Assembly (NCBI GenBank): GCA_944385405.1
Contig: CALWXB010000004.1
Coordinates: 1-64,000, forward strand
Direction of reading: 5' to 3'
DNA length: 64,000 nt
Source: an uncultured Oscillospiraceae bacterium
Lineage (GTDB): Bacteria > Bacillota > Clostridia > Oscillospirales > Oscillospiraceae
Positions 21,725 through 28,508 of this stretch are shown piece after piece. A program made the position numbers and the translations under genes. Within the stretch, counting starts at the first letter, position 1; each line of letters opens with the position of its first letter. Under the pieces are notes generated by a model. It did no database searches. It saw nothing but the letters and a program-made list of their open reading frames with translations, and was not told where the DNA came from.

Positions 21725-22612
21725 ATGGATCGGAAAACACTTTTGATGATCATCAATCCCCGGGCCGGGCGCAGCAAGCCCATGGGTCCGCTGCTGGACG
21801 CGGCAACCGTTCTCTCCGAGGGCGGGTACCTGCTCTCCCTGCACAAGACATCCGCTCCCCGGGACGCCATGGTCCACGCCGCCAAATACGGCGGCGACTA
21901 CGACGTGGTGGTTGCAGTGGGCGGCGACGGCACTCTCAATGAGGTGGCCTGCGGACTGATGCAGCTGGAGCATCCGCCGCTGCTGGGCTATCTGCCCCAG
22001 GGCAGCACCAACGACTTCGCCGCCAGCCTGCAGATCCCCGCCGAACCCGCAGAGGCAGCCCGCCGCCTGCTCAGCAGCCGGCCCCGGCGTCTGGACGTGG
22101 GCCTTTGGAACCGGCGGCACTTCATGTACGTGGCCACCTTCGGTGCTTTCACCCGGACGTCCTATACCGCCCCCCAGGCCGCCAAGAATGCCCTGGGCCA
22201 CTTCGCCTACATCCTGGAGGGGATGAAGGACCTCAACTCCCTGCGCCCCTACCAGGTCCGCATCACCGCCGACGGGGAGACCCTGGACGGGGAATACCTC
22301 TTCGGCGCCGTGTCCAACTCCACCTCCATCGGCGGCCTCATGCGCCTGGACCCCCAGCGGGTGGTGCTGGACGACGGGAAATTCGAACTGCTGCTGGTGC
22401 CCAGCCCCAAAACGGCGGCGGACCTCCAGAACCTGGTCCGGGCCCTGCTGGAGCAGCGCTACGACGGCGGCGGCCTGATCTTCCGCCACATCTCCTCCCT
22501 CCACCTGGAAACGGACTCCGCCCCCGCCTGGTCCCTGGACGGGGAATACGCCCCCAGCTCCCCGGTGGTGGACATTGTCAACCGTCATCAGGCGCTGGAG
22601 GTGCTGCTGTGA
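21725..22612 (+). CDS. Diacylglycerol kinase catalytic-domain protein (DgkB/YegS-like lipid kinase)
   Basis: Cytoplasmic/peripheral lipid kinase of 295 residues. The kinase signature is seen as MIINPRAG near the N-terminus, VVVAVGGDGTLNEVACGL around residue 60-77 and the later PQGSTNDFA (equivalent of GTxNDxA). It would phosphorylate diacylglycerol or a related lipid during phospholipid recycling. The start follows GGGAGG with good spacing. The following Nudix gene begins inside its last codons, so the two are coupled. Confidence 0.9.
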   Translation: MDRKTLLMIINPRAGRSKPMGPLLDAATVLSEGGYLLSLHKTSAPRDAMVHAAKYGGDYDVVVAVGGDGTLNEVACGLMQLEHPPLLGYLPQGSTNDFAASLQIPAEPAEAARRLLSSRPRRLDVGLWNRRHFMYVATFGAFTRTSYTAPQAAKNALGHFAYILEGMKDLNSLRPYQVRITADGETLDGEYLFGAVSNSTSIGGLMRLDPQRVVLDDGKFELLLVPSPKTAADLQNLVRALLEQRYDGGGLIFRHISSLHLETDSAPAWSLDGEYAPSSPVVDIVNRHQALEVLL

Positions 22613-23223
22613 ACGAGACGCTGCAGCAGCTGCAAAGCCGCTTCCGCGGCCGGGAGCCGGGCCTTTTGGGGGCATCCGCCTCCTACGCCGTCCTCTGCCC
22701 CCTGGTGGAGCGCCCCGACGGACTGCACCTGCTCTTTGAGGTCCGGGCGGCACAGGTGCGCCAGGGCGGCGAGGTGTGCTTTCCCGGCGGGCGGATGGAA
22801 GCAGGAGAGGATGACGCCGCCTGCGCCCTCCGGGAGACAGAGGAGGAGCTGGCCATCCCCCCCTCCAGCGTCACCGTGCTGGGCCGGCCGGATTTTCTGT
22901 GCAGCCAGCGCGGGTTCCTGCTCCGCCCGGTGCTGGGCCTGGTGTCGGCGGCGGGCATGGCCTGCCTGCATCCCTCCCCCGCAGAGGTGGCGGATACCTT
23001 TACCGTTCCTCTGGACTTTTTCCGCCACACGCCGCCGCAGGTGTACAGCTATGACCTCATCCCACAGGTACCGGAGGATTTTCCCTATGCCTCCGTGGGC
23101 ATCACCCCCGCTTACCCCTGGGGACGGGGCCACATGGAGGTGCCGGTGTGGCACTGGGAGGGCCGTGTGATCTGGGGCATAACCGCCCGCATCGTCCGTT
23201 CCCTGGTCCGGGAGGGTTTTTGA
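22609..23223 (+). CDS. Nudix hydrolase, CoA pyrophosphatase type
   Basis: Hydrolase of 204 residues that probably cleaves CoA to 3',5'-ADP and 4'-phosphopantetheine. The segment VRQGGEVCFPGG matches the CoA-hydrolase-specific region ahead of the Nudix box, and the box itself reads GRMEAGEDDAACALRETEEE with the last Gly of the consensus replaced by Ala. I choose the GTG at 22609, which overlaps the kinase stop (GTGA), giving the expected family length; the frame has no closer ATG. Confidence 0.88.
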   Translation: MNETLQQLQSRFRGREPGLLGASASYAVLCPLVERPDGLHLLFEVRAAQVRQGGEVCFPGGRMEAGEDDAACALRETEEELAIPPSSVTVLGRPDFLCSQRGFLLRPVLGLVSAAGMACLHPSPAEVADTFTVPLDFFRHTPPQVYSYDLIPQVPEDFPYASVGITPAYPWGRGHMEVPVWHWEGRVIWGITARIVRSLVREGF

Positions 23224-23233
23224 CAAATTGTAC

Positions 23234-23282
23234 AAAACCGCTTGTATGTATTCGTTTACGCGATCATACTAGCGGTTTTTTC
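23234..23282 (+). terminator. Terminator after the Nudix gene
   Basis: AAACCGCTTGTATG (about 23235-23248) pairs with CATACTAGCGGTTT (from 23265) with one mismatch, loop about 16 bases, then T-run to 23281. Confidence 0.75.
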
Positions 23283-23343
23283 GTACTTTTTACACGGTTT
23301 CAGTTCATTAATTTTGGCAATGCGCCCCATCGGTTTTAACGTT

Positions 23344-23372
23344 TTGACTTTCCGCCCCCCCTGCCCTATGAT
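23344..23372 (+). promoter_or_regulatory. Strong sigma-A promoter of the micro-peptide array
   Basis: TTGACT (23344-23349), exactly 17 bp, TATGAT (23367-23372). Predicted start near 23379 and a leader of about 70 nt to the first small gene. It lies between two terminators, so the array is an independent transcription unit. Confidence 0.85.
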
Positions 23373-23450
23373 AAAGGCACGGAAGGGGGAACGGCCTCCC
23401 CTCCGAGAAAACCTCAAAAGAGAATCCTGATCAAGAAGGAGTGGTTACAC

Positions 23451-23588
23451 ATGATGGACTGGATCCCCAATCGCCTGGTATATGAGAAGAAGCATTCCTG
23501 CTCCCCTTACGCAAGCTACGCCAGCGCAGCCCTGGCCAGCATGGGTTGCCGGATCCGGAACGGTTTGAAACTGGGCGCACTGCTGTGA
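23451..23588 (+). CDS. 45-residue peptide, first gene of the micro-peptide array
   Basis: Small open frame starting MMDWIPNRLVYEKK, with AAGGAG at 23436-23441 upstream. It has two cysteines (in HSCSPY and SMGCRIRN) separated by an Ala/Ser-rich stretch. Its end, IRNGLKLGALL, aligns with the IRNYVRFGGVR end of the four 23-residue peptides that follow, suggesting a longer, diverged member of one family. No signal peptide or recognised domain. Function unknown; bacteriocin-like, signalling or toxin roles are all possible. Confidence 0.6.
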   Translation: MMDWIPNRLVYEKKHSCSPYASYASAALASMGCRIRNGLKLGALL

Positions 23589-23670
23589 CTGCCGGACCCG
23601 CGTCCGCCCCAGCCGCCCAACGTCCGCGGCCGCCTCAAAGGCTGGCCGCCATATGAAAGGAGTTTTTCCC

Positions 23671-23742
23671 ATGAAGAACCTGAACAAGACTGTTTTTGCA
23701 AACGTCATCCGCAACTACGTCCGCTTCGGCGGCGTCCGCTAA
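23671..23742 (+). CDS. 23-residue cationic peptide, array copy 1
   Basis: Encodes MKNLNKTVF followed by ANVIRNYVRFGGVR. GAAAGGAG lies 9 bases ahead of the ATG. Net charge is clearly positive (two Lys, three Arg, no acidic residue) and the pattern of V, F, I, Y with R and N suggests an amphipathic helix. No homologue is known to me. Residues 12-23 are identical in copies 1-3. Confidence 0.7.
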   Translation: MKNLNKTVFANVIRNYVRFGGVR

Positions 23743-23764
23743 TGAACGAAAGGAGCGTACGATC

Positions 23765-23836
23765 ATGAAGAACCTCAACGACACCGCTTTTGCCTACGTC
23801 ATCCGCAACTACGTCCGCTTCGGCGGCGTCCGCTAA
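23765..23836 (+). CDS. 23-residue peptide, array copy 2
   Basis: Differs from copy 1 at Lys6 to Asp, Val8 to Ala and Asn11 to Tyr, and shares VIRNYVRFGGVR. It begins 94 bp after copy 1, with AAAGGAG nine bases before the ATG, and 22 bases separate it from the previous stop. The first ten residues vary while the C-terminal half does not. Confidence 0.7.
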   Translation: MKNLNDTAFAYVIRNYVRFGGVR

Positions 23837-23858
23837 TGAACGAAAGGAGCGTACGATC

Positions 23859-23930
23859 ATGAAGAACCTCAACAACACCGCTTTTGCAAACGTCATCCGC
23901 AACTACGTCCGCTTCGGCGGCGTCCGCTGA
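23859..23930 (+). CDS. 23-residue peptide, array copy 3
   Basis: Differs from copy 2 only at residues 6 (Asn for Asp) and 11 (Asn for Tyr). Same 94-bp period and identical 22-base spacer with AAAGGAG. Ends with TGA rather than TAA. Confidence 0.7.
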   Translation: MKNLNNTAFANVIRNYVRFGGVR

Positions 23931-23944
23931 ACGGAGGCCAGAGC

Positions 23945-24016
23945 ATGAAGGCGCTTTCCGCTTCCGCGTTTGCAGGCGTCATCCGGAACTTCCTCCGCTT
24001 CGGCGGTCATCGGTAA
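23945..24016 (+). CDS. 23-residue peptide, array copy 4 (diverged)
   Basis: Reads MKALSASAF then AGVIRNFLRFGGHR. Compared with copy 3 the N-terminal half and spacer are diverged (86-bp period, ribosome site GGAGG-like ACGGAGG), yet V12, I13, R14, N15, R18, F19, G20, G21 and R23 are kept. Arg14, Gly21 and Arg23 are kept despite silent codon changes, and Tyr16/Val17 change conservatively to Phe/Leu. That pattern supports selection on the peptide. Confidence 0.68.
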   Translation: MKALSASAFAGVIRNFLRFGGHR

Positions 24017-24060
24017 CCGGAGAGGCCGTACGCCTGAACCTCTGCAGCAACCGGATCCCA

Positions 24061-24096
24061 GGTCCCGCCGGCAGTCCGCCGGCGGGACCTTTTTTG
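24061..24096 (+). terminator. Terminator of the micro-peptide array
   Basis: 12-bp perfect stem GGTCCCGCCGGC (24061-24072) with GCCGGCGGGACC (24078-24089), loop AGTCC, followed by six T. Confidence 0.93.
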
Positions 24097-24134
24097 CTTC
24101 TCTTTCCGCCGGAAACATGATACACTGATCGTAT

Positions 24135-24146
24135 CTCGATATCGAG
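24135..24146 (+). promoter_or_regulatory. 12-bp palindrome overlapping the ribosome site of the AlbA_2 gene
   Basis: CTCGATATCGAG, a perfect palindrome whose end runs into GAGGAGG (24144-24150) ahead of the ATG at 24159. It could be an operator or an RNA hairpin that hides the ribosome site. A weak promoter TTGCTT-N18-TGATAC lies at 24094-24123. Confidence 0.4.
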
Positions 24147-24158
24147 GAGGCGGCAGAC

Positions 24159-25526
24159 ATGCTGGACTGGGACCACCTGGAAAAATACCGGGAGAACAAC
24201 CGTCTGGAGGCCAAGCGGGCCCAGGGCGGACTGCCCCGCAGCATCTGGGAGACCTACTCCGCCTTCGCCAACACCTTCGGCGGCATCATCCTGCTGGGCG
24301 TGGTGGAGGGGCCGGACAAGGCCTTCACCTCCGTCCCCCTGCCGGACCCGGATCAGCTGGCGGCGGACTTCTGGAACACCCTCAGCGCCCCGGGCACCGT
24401 CAGTGTCAACATTCTCAGCCATCAGGACGTTCAGGTGGTGGAAAGCGGCGGCAACCGCATCGTGGCCATCCAGGTGCCCCGGGCGGACCGCCACGACCGG
24501 CCGGTGTTCATCGGCCACGATCTCTTTTCCGGCACCTATCGCCGCAGCGGCGAGGGGGATTACCGCTGCACCGCCGAGGAGGTACGGAGCATGCTCCGGG
24601 ACCAGGCGGATCTCACACTGGACACCCGGCTGCTGCCCCGGCTGACGGAGGAGGCCTTTCACCCGGAGAGCGTGGCGCGTTACCGCGACCTTGCCCGGCG
24701 GCGCCACAGGAGCGAAGAGCCGGAGGCGCTGGACGATCCCGCCTTTCTCCACCGGGCGGGCGCCATGGCCCGGGACAGCCGGGGGCAGCTGCATCCCACG
24801 GCCGCGGGCCTTTTGATGCTGGGCCGGGAAGCGGAGATCCGCCGGGAATTCCCCGGATATTCCCTGGACTATCAGGAGTCCGGCGTTTCGGACGGCGTGC
24901 GGCTCCTCTCCGGCTCCGGGGACTGGAACGCCAACCTCCTCACCTTCTATTTCCGGGTCTACGGCCGCATCGTCCGGGATCTCCCCGGCGGAGAGGACGC
25001 CCCGGTGCGCCGGGCGGTGCGGGAGGCACTGGTGAACGCCCTGACCCATGCAGACTATTACGACCGCCGGGGCCTGGTGATCCAGAAGCTGCCCAACCAG
25101 ATCCGCATCGCCAATCCCGGCGCCTTCCGGGTAGACCCCCGGGAGGTGCTGGCCGGCGGCGTGTCGGACCCCCGGAATGCCGCGCTGATCCGCCTGTTCC
25201 GGCTCATCGGCGCCGCCGGCGGCGGTCTTTCCGGCATCCGGGCAGTCTGGCAGGCCCAGGGCTGGCAGGCGCCGGAGATCGTGGAGAGCTTCGGCCCGGA
25301 CCGCACCGTGCTGACGCTGCCCCTGCAGCCCGCCCAGGTCCCGCTCCCCGGCCCCCGGGAGCGGGTGATCGCCTTCCTCACCGACGCCGCGGCGGCGTCA
25401 GCATCGGAGATCGCCCACGCCGCCGGACCGGACTGCGGGGAGGCGCTGCTCTCCGCCATGGAGCGGGAGGGCGTACTGACCGCAGAGGATACGCCGGAGG
25501 GCCGGCGCTACCGGCTGCGGTGGTGA
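24159..25526 (+). CDS. AlbA_2 (Schlafen-type) and HATPase_c_4 domain protein
   Basis: Protein of 455 residues. The first 130 residues match the AlbA_2/Schlafen domain (NRLEAKRAQGG...SAFANTFGGIILLGV, then DLFSGTYRRSGEGDYRCT). The middle contains EALVNALTHADYYDRRG followed by IRIANPGAFR, the ATP-lid-like HATPase_c_4 region, and the end is a winged-helix-like segment (SEIAHAAG...EALLSAMEREGVL). Family members are annotated as ATP-dependent DNA helicase-related or transcriptional regulators, and many lie beside defence or toxin genes; the biochemical role is not established. It follows the micro-peptide array terminator by 62 bp. Confidence 0.85.
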   Translation: MLDWDHLEKYRENNRLEAKRAQGGLPRSIWETYSAFANTFGGIILLGVVEGPDKAFTSVPLPDPDQLAADFWNTLSAPGTVSVNILSHQDVQVVESGGNRIVAIQVPRADRHDRPVFIGHDLFSGTYRRSGEGDYRCTAEEVRSMLRDQADLTLDTRLLPRLTEEAFHPESVARYRDLARRRHRSEEPEALDDPAFLHRAGAMARDSRGQLHPTAAGLLMLGREAEIRREFPGYSLDYQESGVSDGVRLLSGSGDWNANLLTFYFRVYGRIVRDLPGGEDAPVRRAVREALVNALTHADYYDRRGLVIQKLPNQIRIANPGAFRVDPREVLAGGVSDPRNAALIRLFRLIGAAGGGLSGIRAVWQAQGWQAPEIVESFGPDRTVLTLPLQPAQVPLPGPRERVIAFLTDAAAASASEIAHAAGPDCGEALLSAMEREGVLTAEDTPEGRRYRLRW

Positions 25527-25542
25527 CAGCGGGAGATTTTCA

Positions 25543-25571
25543 TTGCACCGGCGGCAGCGGTATGGTATCAT
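25543..25571 (+). promoter_or_regulatory. Promoter of the cytidylate-kinase-like gene
   Basis: TTGCAC (25543-25548), 17 bp, TATCAT (25566-25571), located just after the preceding stop codon; leader about 100 nt. Confidence 0.6.
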
Positions 25572-25675
25572 AGCTGCAAAGCAGGAACGGTCCTTTGCGC
25601 GCAGCCGGAAAACACAGCCTGCAGCCCCATGACAGCAAAGAAGCCGCGCACGCGGCATCCGGAAGGAGAGCACAT

Positions 25676-26272
25676 ATGAACAAGATCATCACCATCAGCC
25701 GGGAATACGGCGCCGGCGGCCACTCCATCGGCCGGCAGGTAGCCGAACAGCTGGGCATCCCCTTTTACGACCGGGACATCGTCCGGGAGACGGTGAAGGC
25801 CAGCGGCTTCGACATGGATACCGTGGAGCATGACCAGGAGGACGTCTCCCGGGCGGACTTTCTGTTCAAGAGCATCTGCTCCCTGTCCGCTCCCTCCTAC
25901 AACGACACCCAGGACGCCATCCACGAGGTGCAGCGGGCAGTGATCCTGCAGTTCGCCAAGGCGGGGCCCTGCGTGATCCTGGGCCGCTGCGCCGATGACA
26001 TCCTCCGCAAAGCCGGTGTGGAGTGCCTGAACGTGTTCATCCACGCCGACGATGTCCACCGGGCCGTGCGGGTCAGCGAGATCACCGGCTGCACCAATGC
26101 CACGGAACTGCAGAAGATGCTGGCCAAGAAGGATGGCAGCCGCCATACTTATTACACCCACTACACCGGCAAAAAATGGGGCGACAGCCGCAATTATCAC
26201 CTGACGCTGGACAGCGGCGCCCTGGGCTATGAGCGCTGCGTGCAGCTGATCGTGGCCGCCGCTGCGGACTGA
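25676..26272 (+). CDS. Cytidylate-kinase-like family protein
   Basis: P-loop kinase-like protein of 198 residues (Cytidylate_kin2 family). The nucleotide loop region is ISREYGAGGHSIGRQVAEQLG, followed by the family segment FYDRDIV, and later CVILGRCADDIL and the LID-like RHTYYTHYTGKKWGDSRNYHL. Start at 25676 follows GGAAGGAGAG. In Clostridia such proteins are common orphans and need not be true CMP kinases. A bidirectional terminator ends it. Confidence 0.9.
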   Translation: MNKIITISREYGAGGHSIGRQVAEQLGIPFYDRDIVRETVKASGFDMDTVEHDQEDVSRADFLFKSICSLSAPSYNDTQDAIHEVQRAVILQFAKAGPCVILGRCADDILRKAGVECLNVFIHADDVHRAVRVSEITGCTNATELQKMLAKKDGSRHTYYTHYTGKKWGDSRNYHLTLDSGALGYERCVQLIVAAAAD

Positions 26273-26278
26273 CGATGC

Positions 26279-26318
26279 AAAAAGATCCCCGGCTCCTTCC
26301 GGAGCCGGGGATCTTTTT
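26279..26318. terminator. Bidirectional terminator between the kinase-like gene and RNase J
   Basis: GATCCCCGGCTCC (26284-26296) pairs with GGAGCCGGGGATC (26301-26313), loop TTCC, with five A on one side and five T on the other, so it works for both convergent genes. Confidence 0.93.
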
Positions 26319-26327
26319 GCATCCGTT

Positions 26328-27986
26328 TTACAGCCGGGTCACAACGGGAATGACCATGGGGCTGCGCTTGGTATTTTTAAAGAGGTAGCTGCTCACGGCG
26401 GACTTCACGGTGCCCCGCAGCTCGCCGTCGTCCCGGGCACGCTTGCGGGAGACGGACTCCGCCGCCTCCAGAGCCACGCTCTGCAGTTCCTTCATGAGGT
26501 CGCCGGATTCTTTGACGTAGATGAAGCCCCGGGTGATGATCTCCGGCTCGCTGAGCAGCGCGCCGTCGTGGGCGGAGATGGGCATCACCACCACCACCAT
26601 GCCGTCCTCGGCCAGACGCTTGCGGTCCCGCATCACCACGGCGCCCACATCGCCCACGCCGGAGCCGTCCACATACACCTCTCCGGCAGGCACGCTGCCG
26701 CCGATCTTCAGTGTCTTGGCGGTCAGCTCGATGACGGAGCCGTTGTCGGCGATGGCGATGTGATTGCGGTCCATGCCCATATCCTGGGCCAGCTGGCTGT
26801 GGATCTGGAGCATCCGCTGCTCGCCGTGGAGGGGGATGAAGAAGCGGGGCCTGGTCAGGGCATGGATGATCTTGAGCTCCTCCTGGCAGGCGTGGCCGGA
26901 GACATGCAGGATGTCCGCACGGTCGTAGACCACCTTCACGCCCTTGCGGAAGAGCTCGTTGATGACCCGGGAGACGGTGACCTCATTGCCGGGGATGGCG
27001 GAAGCGGACAGGATCACCTTGTCCCCGGCGCCCAGCTCCACCTGCTTGTGGGTGGAGAAGGCCATGCGGTACAGGGCGCTCATCTCCTCGCCCTGGGAGC
27101 CGGTTGTGACGATGACCTGCTTGTTTTTGGGCAGGCCCTTGATCTTGTTGATGTCCACCAGCGTGTTCTTGGGCACCTTCATATAGCCCAGCTCCGTGGA
27201 GACCTTCATCATGTTCTCCATGGACCGGCCGGTGACGGCCACCTTCCGGCCGCACTGGGCGGCGGCGTCCAGCACCTGCTGGATACGGTGGACGTTGGAG
27301 GCGAAGGTGGTGACGATGATCCGGTCCTCGCAGTTCTGGAACTGCCGGACGAAGGTGGCGCCCACTGTCTTTTCCGAGGGGGTGAAGCCGGGGCGCTCCA
27401 CGTTGGTGGAGTCGGCACACAGCGCCAGCACGCCCTCCTTACCCAGCTCGCCCAGGCGGGCCAGGTCAATGACCTCCCCGTCGATGGGAGTGGAGTCGAT
27501 CTTGAAGTCGCCGGTGTGGACCACGGTGCCCATATGGGTGTGGATGGCAAAAGCCACGGAGTCGGCGATGGAGTGGTTCACATGGATGAACTCCACGGTG
27601 AATTTCCCAGCCCGGACAGACTTGCCCGGCTCCACCGTTACCAGCTTGGTGCTCTTGAGAAGGCCGTGCTCCTCCAACTTCAGCTTGATAAGCCCCGCAG
27701 TGAAACGGGTGCAGTAGATGGGCAGGTTGATCTGCTTGAGGACATAGGGGATGGCGCCTACGTGATCCTCGTGGCCGTGGGTGATAAACAGGCCCCGGAT
27801 CCGGGCGCGGTTTTTGATGAGGTAGCTGACGTCGGGGATGATGCAGTCGATGCCGTACATGTCGTCCCCGGGGAACGCCATGCCGCAGTCCACCACGATG
27901 ATCTCCCCGCCGCACTCGTAGGCGGTCATGTTCTTGCCGATCTCGTTGAGACCGCCCAGGGGGATGATTTTCAGTTTTTCTGCCAT
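26328..27986 (-). CDS. rnjA: Ribonuclease J
   Basis: Metallo-beta-lactamase/beta-CASP ribonuclease of 552 residues with endonuclease and 5'-3' exonuclease activity in RNA turnover of Firmicutes. The zinc motif HGHEDHVGA is at residues 70-78. Other marks are LGGLNEIGKN at the start, VHTGDFKID, CADSTNVERPG, VTTGSQGE and HVSGHA. The start at 27986 follows AAGGAG; the frame is open further upstream but that part is low-quality and has no ribosome site. A candidate promoter at 28334-28362 would give a leader of about 340 nt. Confidence 0.95.
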   Translation of the reverse strand: MAEKLKIIPLGGLNEIGKNMTAYECGGEIIVVDCGMAFPGDDMYGIDCIIPDVSYLIKNRARIRGLFITHGHEDHVGAIPYVLKQINLPIYCTRFTAGLIKLKLEEHGLLKSTKLVTVEPGKSVRAGKFTVEFIHVNHSIADSVAFAIHTHMGTVVHTGDFKIDSTPIDGEVIDLARLGELGKEGVLALCADSTNVERPGFTPSEKTVGATFVRQFQNCEDRIIVTTFASNVHRIQQVLDAAAQCGRKVAVTGRSMENMMKVSTELGYMKVPKNTLVDINKIKGLPKNKQVIVTTGSQGEEMSALYRMAFSTHKQVELGAGDKVILSASAIPGNEVTVSRVINELFRKGVKVVYDRADILHVSGHACQEELKIIHALTRPRFFIPLHGEQRMLQIHSQLAQDMGMDRNHIAIADNGSVIELTAKTLKIGGSVPAGEVYVDGSGVGDVGAVVMRDRKRLAEDGMVVVVMPISAHDGALLSEPEIITRGFIYVKESGDLMKELQSVALEAAESVSRKRARDDGELRGTVKSAVSSYLFKNTKRSPMVIPVVTRL

Positions 27987-28333
27987 AAAAATAAAAACTC
28001 CTTTTTCTTTAAAACAGTGTGGACAGCTCCCCCGATCCGCCGCGGCGCGGCCCCTTCCGCGGAAAAATGCGCGCGGAAAGATGAGACGCCCGTTGCCTGC
28101 ACGGCCCCGTTTCGCCGGCAGGGGTTCGGCTGCGTCATGTCGGAATCCGATATGAGAGCTGTGATCTATTTGACCGGGGAGACACTTCCTCACGCCGGTA
28201 AAATACATAAGGAAAGGCACCGGACGCGTATGGTCCGGGGCGCTATGCGCCGCTGCAGGCGCTGACATCTCCGGCGGCCGGAGGCGCGCTTCCGCGCCTG
28301 TGCCCCTGGGGGCGGCCGCCATTCTTTCCCGAT

Positions 28334-28362
28334 AGTATATCACATCTCCCGCCGTTTGTATA
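28334..28362 (-). promoter_or_regulatory. Candidate promoter of rnjA
   Basis: Minus strand: TATACA (28362-28357), 17 bp, TATACT (28339-28334). The -35 has four of six consensus bases. Confidence 0.45.
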
Positions 28363-28436
28363 CATCTTTTTTGCGTTATGGAAACTCCCTCCGGCAAATC
28401 CCGGAAAAAAGCGCCGATCCCGGAACGGTTTGGAGG

Positions 28437-28465
28437 TTGCGTCCCGGCCCGGAAACTGCTATACT
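28437..28465 (+). promoter_or_regulatory. Promoter of the gdpP-ftsH operon
   Basis: TTGCGT (28437-28442), 17 bp, TATACT (28460-28465); transcription start near 28472, about 37 nt before the gdpP ATG. Confidence 0.7.
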
Positions 28466-28508
28466 AATAAAATCTATGAGTATGTTTTCCGGTAAAAGGA
28501 GTCTTTCC

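Larger units (their letters stand above)
23671..23944 (+). repeat. 94-bp tandem repeat containing the micro-peptide genes
   Basis: Three near-identical units begin at 23671, 23765 and 23859, each made of a 72-bp gene plus a 22-bp spacer with a ribosome site; a fourth diverged unit begins at 23945. The last 13 codons of the first three genes are identical in DNA, so these duplications are recent. Confidence 0.9.
27987..28508. other. Divergent intergenic region between rnjA and gdpP
   Basis: About 520 bp with no credible gene. It holds outward promoters at 28334-28362 (minus, rnjA) and 28437-28465 (plus, gdpP). The 340-nt rnjA leader is GC-rich (includes GGCGCGCTTCCGCGCC-type self-complementary runs near 28280) and may be structured. 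Confidence 0.55.

Noticed and set aside
23500-24020. Reading the repeats at 23671-24016 as a CRISPR array
   Set aside because: The 94-bp units have no conserved short repeat plus variable spacer pattern; near-identical units containing ORFs with ribosome sites explain them.
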